Shown one piece after another: positions 13,181 through 23,206 of a stretch of 64,000 nucleotides of DNA. Source of the DNA: Luscinia megarhynchos. Its lineage: Eukaryota > Chordata > Aves > Passeriformes > Turdidae. The stretch covers positions 7,974,820 to 8,038,819 of the forward strand of contig CM067569.1 in the NCBI GenBank assembly GCA_034336665.1. Reading direction: 5' to 3'. The first letter of the stretch is position 1. Each line of letters opens with the position of its first letter. The translations under genes were made by a program, and so were the position numbers. The notes under the pieces are model-generated. The model ran no database searches and was not told the DNA's origin. It saw only the letters and a program-made list of their open reading frames with translations.

Positions 13181-14223
13181 TGTCCTGGTTTAGGGCAAAT
13201 TTAGGGAGAAAACCTCTGAATGGGGTCCTTAAGGAAACAGATTCAAGCAGTCCCTCTTCCAATTGGTTCAGGGAAATATTTCCTCAGAGAAAAGTGGAAC
13301 AAACCCTGTTTATTTAACAGGCAAAGCCCTTCCCAGCACAAAAATGAGCAATATTAAACAGCAAAACCTCTCCCCGCTCTGAAAAGATGACAAATTCAGA
13401 ACATCCCTTCCGTGGGTCACAGCCCAGCTCACTCAGCCTGTTCTCAGTCTCTTCCATGGGTCACAGCTCACTCAGGCTGCTCTCAGTCCCTTCCATGGGT
13501 CACAGCTCACTCAGGCTGCTCTCAGTCCCTCCGTGGGTCACAGCTCACTCAGGCTGCTCTCAGTCCCTCCGTGGGTCACAGCTCACTCAGGCTGCTCTCA
13601 GTCCCTCTGTGGGTCACAGCCCAGCTCACTCAGGCTGTTCTCAGTCCCTCTGTGGGTCACAGCTCACTCAGGCTGCTCTCAGTCCCTTCCATGGGTCACA
13701 GCTCACTCAGGCTGCTCTCAGTCCCTCTGTGGGTCACAGCTCACTCAGGCTGTTCTCAGTCCCTCTGTGGATCACAACTCACTCAGGCTGTTCTCAGTCC
13801 CTTCCATGGGTCACAGCTCACTCAGGCTGTTCTCAGTCCCTCTGTGGGTCACAGCCCAGCTCACTCAGGCTGTTCTCAGTCCCTTCCATGGGTCACAGCT
13901 CACTCAGGCTGTTCTCAGTCCCTCTGTGGATCACAACTCACTCAGGCTGCTCTCAGTCCCTCTGTGGGTCACAGCCCAACTCACTCAGGCTGCTCTCAGT
14001 CCCTCTGTGGGTCACAGCCCAGCTCACTCAGTCCCCTCTCCTGTCCACTGCAGACAGCCCAGTCTGTGTGAAGGGTTCAGGGGAGCAAGGGCAGTCTCTG
14101 ATAACAAACTCTGCTTCTCTCCCCTTTCACCTGGAACCAGTCTTAAAGTGCAGAACTCAATATCCAACACCAGCAGAGCAGACGACAGGGGATATACAGG
14201 CATCATAAAGTCATCCCAAGACA
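13181..14223 (-). mobile_element. Probable solo LTR of an endogenous retrovirus, enlarged by an internal minisatellite
   Basis: The left end starts TGTCCTGG and the right end finishes CCAAGACA, an inverted pair with one mismatch and the TG...CA ends of retroviral LTRs. The flanking five bases are GCAGG (13176-13180) on the left and CCAGG (14224-14228) on the right, which fits a five-base target-site duplication with one mismatch. No gag, pol or env-like frame is present, so this is a solo LTR left by recombination. The left end resembles LTRs I know as common in songbird genomes. An AATAAA on the minus strand (13309-13314), about 130 bp from the left end, suggests the element reads on the minus strand with the repeat array in U3. 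Family name uncertain. Confidence 0.7.
13404..14038. repeat. Minisatellite, about 16 copies of a 38-43 bp unit
   Basis: Each unit contains GGGTCACAGCTCACTCAGG, then CTG(C/T)TCTCAGTCCCT, and ends in CCG, CTG or TCCA before the next TGGG. Counting CTCACTCA gives 16 copies. The basic period is 38 bp; units with TTCCA are 39 bp and those with an inserted CCCAG are 43 bp. Variants (GCTC/GTTC, GGGTCACAGC/GGATCACAAC) recur in non-adjacent copies, a sign of unequal exchange or conversion. The array lies inside the LTR at 13181-14223. All three plus-strand frames stay open across most of it because no unit variant contains a stop; this is not a gene. Confidence 0.97.
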
Positions 14224-14606
14224 CCAGGGTGACAGGGCTGTCCCCCTGCCCTGGGCACACGTGGGGCTCTGCTGCCACCCACCGGGACCTGCACAAGCCA
14301 GGAGCTTTCTGCAGTGAGGACTGCTTGTGGCTTGCTCCTGACAGAATCTGAAGTTTGTACAGAGCTTGCCAGGTGGTCTTTGAGTCATAAACAGCACGAA
14401 AAACAGAAGTACTCTCCCTTTTCTACTGTAATGAGAAAGATTGTGTCTTTGCACAGGACCCAGGAAGGGTTTAAGGAAAGGAAATGAACCTTTGCACTGC
14501 TGTGTAGTTCATCCCTTAGGCTACCAAATGTTGTGGCAGGTGGGCTGTTAATTAAAGTTATTATTAAGCTAACAAAAAATGCATCTGTTTGTTTGCTTGT
14601 TTGCAG

Positions 14607-14733
14607 ATTGTGCTGGCTGTGGAAGAGACATCAAAAATGGACAAGCATTGCTAGCCCTGGACAAGCAGTGGCACCTGGGGTGCTTTAAGTGCAAGGCCTG
14701 TGGGAAGGTCCTAACTGGGGAATACATCAGCAA
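14607..14733 (+). CDS. ABLIM1: ABLIM1 exon: most of LIM domain 3
   Basis: A 127-nt exon with acceptor TTTGCAG ending at 14606 and donor GTGAGT starting at 14734. Two bases complete the Asn codon begun in the previous exon, 41 codons follow and two bases remain. The peptide reads CAGCGRDIKNGQALLALDKQ, then WHLGCFKCKACGKVLTGEY. It supplies six of the eight zinc ligands of LIM3: C-x2-C, H-x2-C and the following C-x2-C. The sequence is nearly identical to ABLIM1 of other vertebrates as I know it (one visible change, KAC for KSC). The last two bases join the next exon to give Lys, restoring ISKDGAPYC. Confidence 0.97.
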
Positions 14734-15861
14734 GTGAGTAACCTCTGCTGCTCTTCTGAACTCATGGCACAGTTTTAGCTGCTAGCAGGGAAGAGCTTGC
14801 AGCAAAATTCACATCTGGAACTCCTGTTTTGAGCACCTTTTCATATACACCAGTCTTTGTTCCCAGTGAGAGCTGAGCTGGGAAAGTGAACTGCAAAGTG
14901 CAACTGAAAGGTGGTGTTTAATGATGTGTATATTTAATACCAGTTTGAAAGAGTTATAATTCCATATTCCCACAGAGAATTAGGTGGATTTTTGCACATG
15001 TTTTCTGTAGTAGCCAGATAAAGCATCGTGTCATTTTGCTTTCCAACATGTGATTTTGAGGAAAAAAATAGGAATTTGTCCATTTTTTACCTTTGCTAGA
15101 TAATAGAGTAAATGTGATGCTGTGATTATATATCTGATGATTACACTGTATTTCCATCTAAGAAACTAATGAAGAGGGTTTTGAGTGGAAGAAAGTGATA
15201 GGGAAATGATAAAAGAAAGGAAATTAAGATAGTGTTCCTTTTTCCCCCTTCAAGCATATAGCAAAGAAAAAAAATAAGGAAACAATGCACATTTCACAAA
15301 CCTGTCTTTCAGGTGTGTATAATATTTATAAGAAGTAGCATCTGTAATTTCTCAAAAAAAAATCTGGTGCCTGAGAAATGCTCCTAGGCTGACCAGTGTT
15401 TCCACTTTTACTGTATGTTCCTTTTTCATACAAAATACTACATTACCTAAAAGTAACTGCTTCTAGTCTTGCAGCCTACCAAAGGTTTGGTTGGTTTTTT
15501 TTTCTGAAGTGAACAAAAACTGTCTGCCTGTGATAGATTGTGATCTCTCAGCCCCAGAGACAGTTATCCTGATTCCCTGGAACTGCACCACCTGTAGGTG
15601 TAGAGAGTCTGCTCTAAAGAAGGAGGTTTACTTCAGTAGTTTGTCCTGGATGCCTTCTCTTGATGGAAATTTAAGGAATAATTCCAAGAGGCATTAGTGA
15701 GAATATGATTTTTGTTTCTTGTACTACAAAGTGTTTCCCTTGAACTCTCCCCTGTTACCTGGGTCTGTGGAGCTCCAAACTGAAGACAAAGGAAAAGAGT
15801 AAGTCATGCTGTAACCTGTTTTATAAGAAGTGGTTTGTAATCTGTGAATTTTCTTTTTCAG
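14734..15861. other. ABLIM1: ABLIM1 intron within LIM3 (1.1 kb)
   Basis: Short intron, donor GTGAGT and acceptor TTTTTCAG ending at 15861. AT-rich with no recognisable repeat or coding frame. Confidence 0.85.
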
Positions 15862-15955
15862 AGATGGTGCTCCTTACTGTGAAAAGGACTACCAAGTTCT
15901 TTTTGGAGTCAAGTGTGAAGCATGTCACCAGTTCATTACTGGGAAAGTCCTAGAG
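15862..15955 (+). CDS. ABLIM1: ABLIM1 exon: end of LIM3 and start of LIM4
   Basis: A 94-nt exon: one base finishing Lys, then 31 codons ending on a codon boundary at GAG, with donor GTAGGT at 15956. The peptide reads DGAPYCEKDYQVLFGVKCEA and continues CHQFITGKVLE. CEKD supplies the last pair of zinc ligands of LIM3 (Cys and Asp), and CEAC the first pair of LIM4. The Gly I remember in mammalian DYQGLF is Val here, outside the zinc-binding positions. Exon borders cut through both LIM domains, so transcripts that start downstream lack an intact LIM4. Confidence 0.97.
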
Positions 15956-18197
15956 GTAGGTTTTTTGTGAACTAGAGTTTATGTAGAATTGAACCACCCA
16001 TTATGTCTTTGTGGAACTGCAGAGAATACAAAAATTCTCACAGAAATAATTCCTGCTATTTTAAAACAAAGTTGCTGATTTTCAGAATTATTTGCAGTGT
16101 TTTAGTTTTGCAGTCATCAGGAAAAGTGTGATATAGAATTAATTCGCACCAATTTCTATGGATCTGTGGTTTCTGCTTTTCTCTCTTCATGATGATCTGC
16201 TAAGCCTATTGCACTGCTTTATTCTGTGTCAGACTTGATGTATTTACAGAAGTAATTTCAGTACTGGAATCACCTTTGGCGACCATAAGTTTGTCAGAAC
16301 TTACCACATTAGATTTATCCATGATCTGAATGATGCTGAGAAATGAGAGGGAGAAAAATGTGCTGGAGAGGTAAATTATGTGTTCAGAAATGAGAAGGCA
16401 GAAACCATCTGAATAATCTCCTTTGCTGACTCTTATTGGGAGTCCTCAATGTTCTCACTGAAACCAGTCAAATCTTTAGAGATGTCAGTATCAGCCTCCA
16501 TCTCTCATGGCTCTGGTAAGTCTCTTTTGAGCTGGAGTCCTTGAACTATGCATAGATTCCTCTGTGTCATTATAGAATCATTTAAGGGGCCAAAATGCAA
16601 AGGATGTTCCTTGTCACTCGAGATATGAGAAGCAAAACTTATCTCTTGTCCCTGTAGGAAACTCTGCTCAGTGGAAAGAACCTAAGCTTTGAGCTCAGGT
16701 CAGGAGCTGGAGTGTATGTTTTTCAGTGAATAACTGAAAATAAACCTGAAAGTGTCACAAAAAATAAAAGCAGCTGGAAGTTGCTAGTGAAGGTGTGTTA
16801 CAGGTTCCCTCCTTGTGTCCCATTTACTACAAATGTAAGACTGTGTCAGCCCTATTGTAAGAAGTTTCAGGTTTGACATAAAATGGTATTGTGGTTTTAG
16901 TTGTGGAAGCTTCTCTGGTTCAGCATTCAGAATATTAACCAGTCACCACAAGGGACTCAGAGCTCGTGTGGACACCCTGTGCATTTGGAAGGATGCACTG
17001 GAGGATGTGCAGCTCTTTCACCAGCCAGACTCTGAGCCTGCCTCCTTTGAAATGTGTATCTAATTCCTTTGGAGACCTGCACAGATAATTACTGAGAGCA
17101 GCCTGAGTTTTCCCCTGAGTAGGAAGACTGTGTCTCTGGCTTTCTTCTTCTGGCCTGCCACCATCTGCTTATCTATTCCTGTCTACTGATGAGTTTTTGC
17201 AATTTAGTATTATGTATTGGAGACACCATAGTTGCAATGCTGTGCAGGAAGCACTGCAGGAGAGAAGTAATTGGATTTGTGAGACTGGGAAACATAAAAT
17301 AATTCTAAAATTATTTTAGGTGCATATGACAGCTGCTCTCACCTATAAGCAATGCAAGCTATTCAGATGAAAATGACAAAAGAGAGGATTATTGGAGTCT
17401 GTGGAAAGCTGAGAAGAAATGAACTATTTCTATCTGGAGTATTTTGTGTAGTAACTGAATATAGCAAAGTTGAACTTGTTACTCTTCCTAGCATCAGTGA
17501 GAAAGAAACTTAGCTGTGTGAGGTGTCATGAGCTGTATGCCATCAGAACTGGATAAACTGAAACTGAGGAAAGATTAGTTCAATTGACCTGGAACTTGGC
17601 TGTCCATCATAAGTTAAGCTAATGTTCAGGTAATCAGAGATGCATCCTGGGCAGAACCTTGGTGCTTATTTTGGCCCCAAGGTGAGTTTCTCACTTCATA
17701 GTTCTTACTCTTCTGTGGCTATTTATTATCAGAAGATGAGACAGCATTTGCTGCAGGAAAGAAGCATGTCTAAACTCTTGCAAGGGTGTCCCTCTTCTAA
17801 GAGTCAAAATCAGATAAAAAAAGATGAAGTTTTTTCTATTTGACCTGGCCCCTGCAGCATCAAACTTTTCTAATGAATTAGAAACAGAGCTTTAGAATTA
17901 TCTTGTCAGTAGTGAAAACATTAAGCGTGCTAAGTTCTGGTTAAGACTGGAAATTTTACTTGAATATTTGTGGCTCTCACTGGTTATCAGAGACAGAACC
18001 CAAAATCTTGCAGCAGAGGGCAGCAGTGGTTCTTAGCACATAACTGAGACCAAACTCCTCGAAGGCCTATAGCAGTTGTGTTGCTCCAACTGCTGTCTGT
18101 AAGGGGCAGGCTGGCCAAGTCATTAGAAATATTCACCAAAATAATTAGCATGGTGAAGCCAGGGAGGCCATTCAGACACTGGCTTAACTGAATTGCA

Positions 18198-18232
18198 GTT
18201 ATGTATTATATGCATTATATATAATACATAAC
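18198..18232. repeat. Perfect 14-bp inverted repeat (7-nt loop) at the edge of the ACATA array
   Basis: GTTATGTATTATAT at 18198-18211 is the exact reverse complement of ATATAATACATAAC at 18219-18232, with the 7-base spacer GCATTAT. The right arm runs into the pentanucleotide array, so the left arm holds one array unit in inverted orientation. Confidence 0.95.
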
Positions 18233-18374
18233 ATAGCATAACATAACATAACATAACATAACATAACATAACATAACATAACATAACATAACATAACATA
18301 ACATAACATAACATAACATAACATAACATAACATAACATAACATAACATAACATAACATAACATAACATAACAT
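18226..18374. repeat. Pentanucleotide microsatellite (ACATA)n, about 30 units
   Basis: An almost perfect run of ACATA repeats of about 149 bp. The only visible interruption is near the left end, where GCATA replaces ACATA. Its purity suggests it is young or still mutating in length. The complementary strand reads as repeating MLCYV codons without a stop, which is an artefact of the 5-bp period. Confidence 0.98.
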
Positions 18375-21300
18375 GCAGTGTTTTAGCAGTTTGGATAGTC
18401 CATGATTAAAGTCCTCCAAGTATCATCTGGGAATGCAGATGCAGGAGAGACTTTCAGATACTCTGTGTCTGAAAAAGCAGGGCAGATCCAGGTGAGCAGC
18501 TACTGTTCAACAATCAGAGTTTATCAGAACTGTGGGCTCGTTTCGTGGCTCGTCACTGGCAGAGATGCACAGTTCCAAAGGGGCAGTACTAAATACTGCC
18601 TCTAAATATGACTCAAGGAACTAATAAATCAAAAGCTAGCATGAGAAAATCATGTGTCAGCACGTGTGTCCCCTTTGGGCAGGAGAGGTCATCCAAAGGA
18701 TGGGGTCAGAGCATGACATAAATCGTCTGGTAATAATGGAGATGTGAGATCGGAAGCAGCCACAGGAGATAATTCACAGAACAGGATGCCACAGTTCAGA
18801 GAGACCTGTTTGAGGCAACACAATTAACAATCTCCTTATCCTGTACTGGAAATCACCCACAACCTTTCAGTTCACCTGAAGTTTTAATTTAGATGAAGCT
18901 TGAGGTTCTCACAGGAGGATTACTGTCTTCCCTCTTTGTTTTCTTTGGCAATGTTTCTTTGGAAAATGTGGGTATTTTTGATGATTTATATCATGTGGGC
19001 TGTCTCTTGTCCTGCTGTTTTCCTCTTGAGAAGGAAACCATATTCTTGGTGTGAAGTAGAACACTTACAGGAATTATTTAGGTAGAGGTTATGTCTGCCC
19101 AGCCCAAATTATATCTACTAAGGTGCAGTCGAGAAAAAACCCAAAACATTTCGTATTTTGCCTTTGTTAATAAAAATTATTGTAGAAAATGTCCTGTAGT
19201 AAAGATAGTGATCAGTACATTTCATTTTATTTGTCAACAAAATAATTTGTTATGTCAGAAGCAGAGCATATGATCTCATCATCTTCATCTAAAGAAATTA
19301 TTAGAAGCAATCAAAGGGAATTATATGATACATTGTGTACCAACACTTCCCTCTAATGGATCAAAAGTGATTAGCAGCAAGCCATTTTGGTGCTGCTTTA
19401 TTTCCTGCTTATTACATCTAGGGCAGTCTATAGAAAAACTGAAGGGAGATGAAAGCATGAAAGTTAGCTTTGGGTTCACAGCTGGTGCTGACTATTTTGC
19501 CAGTAAAAGCCCATTTCACTTTTTAAATTATTTTTATTTAAATTGAGATTCTTTGCAACATTTCAGATTTGCAACTCCTGCTTATTTTGTCCCTCAGTAT
19601 GCCTTTAGCACCTCTGAGAAAATCAGATTTTTCAGTCTTGTACAATGAACAGCCAGCAAGAGAGACAGCCACTCCTCGTGTGGACCTAAGAGTCTTTATC
19701 TCAGAAGCATCTTTATTGAGAACCCTCAACAAAAGCCATCAGAAAAGCCAAGGTGTGGGTTCAGACTGAGATTCAAGGACAGACTCCCTCCAGCCACTCT
19801 GGAGAGGTGATCCCTTTGCTCAGTTAAGAAATGCATTTGGAGAAACACAGGACTTACTTTGCTAATATCCACAAATCATGGAAGAACACTCTTTTTTTCT
19901 GGGCCATAGATGTAACAACTTTCAGTAGCCACGGAAATATGCAAGAAAAATACCATGTGCACTTAAGTCAGCTCAGATATTTCTGATGTATTATTTGGCA
20001 CATTGTTTTCTGTGATAAAGACTCACAGATGATAGGTGAGTGCATGCCAACACAATAAATGTGGTAAATGTCCCATATAAAACAGATATTGCACTTTTTT
20101 GAGCATACTGGATAATTTAATGCTTGAGTGTTTTGGGAAATGTTGTCAAAGCAACACAGATCAGTGCTCTTCCTTGGATTTCTCCAGCAGAAAGGAATCT
20201 ATAGCTATGAAAGATTACTCATTTCCCATTAACTGATAAAAAACATTTTTAGCAAGAAATAATAGCATAGTGAGAGTGAGGACTTCTACACAGACTTTCC
20301 ACTGAGCAATGGTTTTCTTAGCTTCAGGGCTTGCCTCTTGAAAGATGCCTGACTAATCCTAAATCTACAAATTTCTGTGCAGACATGTGCAACTCCACAA
20401 ATCTAAGTCAACTTGACCATGTATTTAGCCATTTGAAAAATATTGACCTAAATGATTTTTGTCTATTGTGTTTTTCATGCACAGTATAATTACTACTTCA
20501 GGGCTTAATTCAAAATATGTGAAATCACTGAGAAGCTTCCAATTGACTTCAGAGAATGGTGGATCATGCCTGTATCCATGTATTCCATATCTGCTTATCT
20601 AAAATGTCTTACAACACTGCTAAGCAGTATTCTTTTAGCTCTGCACAAAGAAGACATGTGGACAGAAAAAGGTGGATATTTTGCATGAAATAGTATGAAA
20701 AGTCCCAGAATAAGATGGAGTTTTTACAATTTCCACCTTTTCCAGCTTAACTGATACGAACAGAATTTGATCTCATGATCTAGAGGTAGAGATGAATAGA
20801 TCTGCTCTCAAGTGCCTTGACCATCTTGCTACTCCATGCATTATTTTTATAATGCTTTTTGCTTAGTATTAATTAGAAAAGGAAAGAAAAAAGCCATTGT
20901 GTGATTTCTGCTGGCTGTGCATAGCTCTAGTTCCTGTTCAAGGGGCTGCTGCCTGCCCTGGGTTTGCTTCCTGTGCACTGTTGAATCTTGCACCCCACCT
21001 TGTAAGCAGTGGCACAGTGCCATTTTCACAGATGGACCTGAACAGAGCCCAGGCCACCAGAAGGTTCCCTGGATTTCACACTGCAAGGTCAGGTCAAGTC
21101 CTAAATATGTTTGTGATATTGTAATTTATGCTGAGCTTCTCCTGATTTTAAAGAGGAGTAGTAATTTAAGATGTGGTACTTCACATGAATGAAGTTTGGC
21201 ACTTGTCAATACTGTTACTTTAATTGCCAGAGTTTTAAGGTGTCTCATCTGTGCTGTGACTAATTCTGAAAGATGTCAATTCTGAGACACCTTGATTTCT

Positions 21301-22914
21301 GAAGTTAGAAGGAAATGACAGTAATTATGGGAGGGGAGAAACAAACAAACTGTGAAAGCAGCTACATTTGGCTAAGAAAATTGTATCTGTATTCAAGAGG
21401 CAAAGAATGTGACCCAGAAGAGCCTGTAAGTTTCTTCAGATGTTGTTTTCAGAGCTAGATTTAGAAACCTGTGCTGGGAGGGATTCATAGAACATTTTGC
21501 TGATTCTTTAGACATGAAAGAATCTGTTCTAAATACTAAATAAATAAGCAAATAAATATCATCACAGAACAACCTTGCTGGCTCCTGTACGAACTGTAAA
21601 TGAATTATTTGAAAAATGACTCTCTATGTTTTTTAAGTGTTGCCTCCTGCAAATACTCACCCATGTAAGCAGCTCTGCTTATGTGAGGATTAGCATTCAG
21701 ATGCTTCAGTTGATCGACTTTCAAAGACACTCAGCAGGCTGCATGTTTAAACAATCTATTTTAAGGACACTTAGGCTCATAGCTCATGTGAAAACATCAC
21801 CTATCTCTACAAAGATCCATGGACAGAGTTTAGTTAGGTACTTCAGTACAGTCATGTATCTGGTCCTGTGTTCTTAAAACACTTTATAGATTGAGAGAAT
21901 CTCTTAAACTGAGATTTATTTCAATTATTTTAGAAATGTTAAATGTAAAGGTGGCATCTATTTTTCTGCCAAAGTATGTAGCAAGGCTGTTTTCATAAAA
22001 ATAATGCAGGAAAGTATCACAAAATATTTGATTTACTGGATTTTAATGATGCAACCTCTACTGGTAATACAGGTTGATGTGAAGTAGAAATTCAAACACT
22101 TTTAAAAATGAAGCAATTGATGAACTAAACAGAGGTTGATGATAGGATGGATCAAACAGATTTGATGATATGTTAAAGTTGTGGAAAAATAACATCCCTG
22201 AAGAATACACTACCATTCTGTTTTCATAGGATTAGGTCTCTTCTGCTTTAGGTGTCTTACAGGCTTGGAAGAGACTTTGCTCTCAACCAGTATCTCCTGC
22301 TTTAATCTACACACACCACAATAATCCAGGGGAAAAGGCCACAGAGTGTATGAGAGGCAGCAGCAGAGTTCAGTGTATGATTTGTTAGTTCTGTGATTTG
22401 CTTTGCTTTTTTTTTTTTTTTTATTTTACTGCCTTTAGAATAAAGGAGAAAACATGACCATGTTGCTTGAATGTCCCAGGTAAAGATAACAAAAGCAGGA
22501 GCACATGCTGTGTCATTTAGTCAGGTGTGTACAGCAGAGCACAGGACCAATTTTTGGTTGTGGGAGAGATCAGATAGGGTCAGAGCAGAGAGCCCATTGA
22601 AAACTCATCCAGTGTTCCTGGAGTGTGACTGCAGCATGATCCCACTCCAAAATGTGCACAGGATAAAGGGACACAGGCACCACTGGGGCACTACTCTGCA
22701 TCACTCTGATCTGGGCTAGGATACAATCTCAGTGAAACTACGTGGTTAAAACTAGACTAACACCCACGGGGCTGTAAAAATTCTTCAGAAGCTGTGGAAG
22801 TAACATTTAATAACTTCCAGAGGAGGAGAGCGCCGAGTTCACAGCCAGCAGCCGCCTGTCCCCAAGGGGGAAATGCTCTGAATTGTGCCGAATCAAGCAG
22901 TGACACACAAAGTG

Positions 22915-23206
22915 GTGAGAAAGGGCCGCAGCTCTTCCCCTTTCCCTCTCCGGAGCGGGACGGCGAGTTCGGTTTGGTTTGGTTTGGTTTGTGCGGGGAG
23001 CGCGATTCGCGGCTCGGTGGGTGTGCGCAGGGCGGCAGGAGCAGGAGGAGCAGGAGGAGCAGGAGGAGGAGGAGGAGGCTCCGGGCTGGTGCACTCCGGG
23101 CTCAGCCCAGCCGGCTCGGGGAGAGCAGGGCAGCGCTGTGCTGCTGCCTGAGCATCCACGGAGCTGGCGAGGAAATGGGCTCGGACTGAGAAATCCCTAT
23201 CAGAAG
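22915..23206 (+). promoter_or_regulatory. ABLIM1: CpG-rich internal promoter and candidate non-coding first exon of short ABLIM1
   Basis: Within a CpG-poor intron, about 22.92-23.19 kb is abruptly GC-rich with many CpGs (for example GCGCGATTCGCGG near 23.0 kb), a GGTTT run, a GGAGCAG-type purine repeat and no TATA box. It ends in AAG|GTAAAG with the donor at 23207, so a transcript starting here would have a first exon ending at 23206 and splice to the next acceptor, 35562. The start site is not determined. The exon has no long frame with a supported start that continues downstream; it holds a five-codon upstream ORF. ABLIM family genes are known to use internal promoters to make isoforms lacking LIM domains, which fits this position after LIM3. 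The promoter role is inferred. Confidence 0.6.
23175..23189 (+). other. Short upstream ORF (M-G-S-D-stop) in the candidate first exon
   Basis: ATG at 23175-23177 followed by Gly, Ser, Asp and a TGA at 23187-23189, 17 bases before the donor. The -3 base is G (GGAAATG context: G at 23172). If the exon is used, this uORF would be translated or bypassed before the downstream start. Its function is unknown. Confidence 0.4.

Larger units (their letters stand above)
1214..14606. other. ABLIM1: ABLIM1 intron (13.4 kb), LIM2 to LIM3
   Basis: Donor GTAAGT at 1214 and acceptor TTTGCAG ending at 14606. It contains CR1 LINE fragments near 8.5-8.8 kb and 11.9-12.1 kb and a probable solo LTR with minisatellite at 13.2-14.2 kb (separate entries). 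About 6.0-6.8 kb is very AT-rich, with a palindromic GATTTAAATC at 6104-6113. A GC-richer stretch at about 12.55-13.1 kb is open for 148 codons on the plus strand (12556-13002), but the translation resembles nothing I know. I saw no further exon or RNA gene. Confidence 0.75.

Noticed and set aside
13404..14038. Regular repeats that might suggest a CRISPR array
   Set aside because: Units are head-to-tail without unique spacers, in a vertebrate intron inside an LTR.
13387..14208. 273-codon open frame on the plus strand (and two overlapping frames)
   Set aside because: It lies almost wholly in the minisatellite inside the LTR; all three frames are open and none resembles a protein family.
18123..18419. 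98-codon minus-strand frame with repeated MLCYV
   Set aside because: Pure translation of the ACATA microsatellite.
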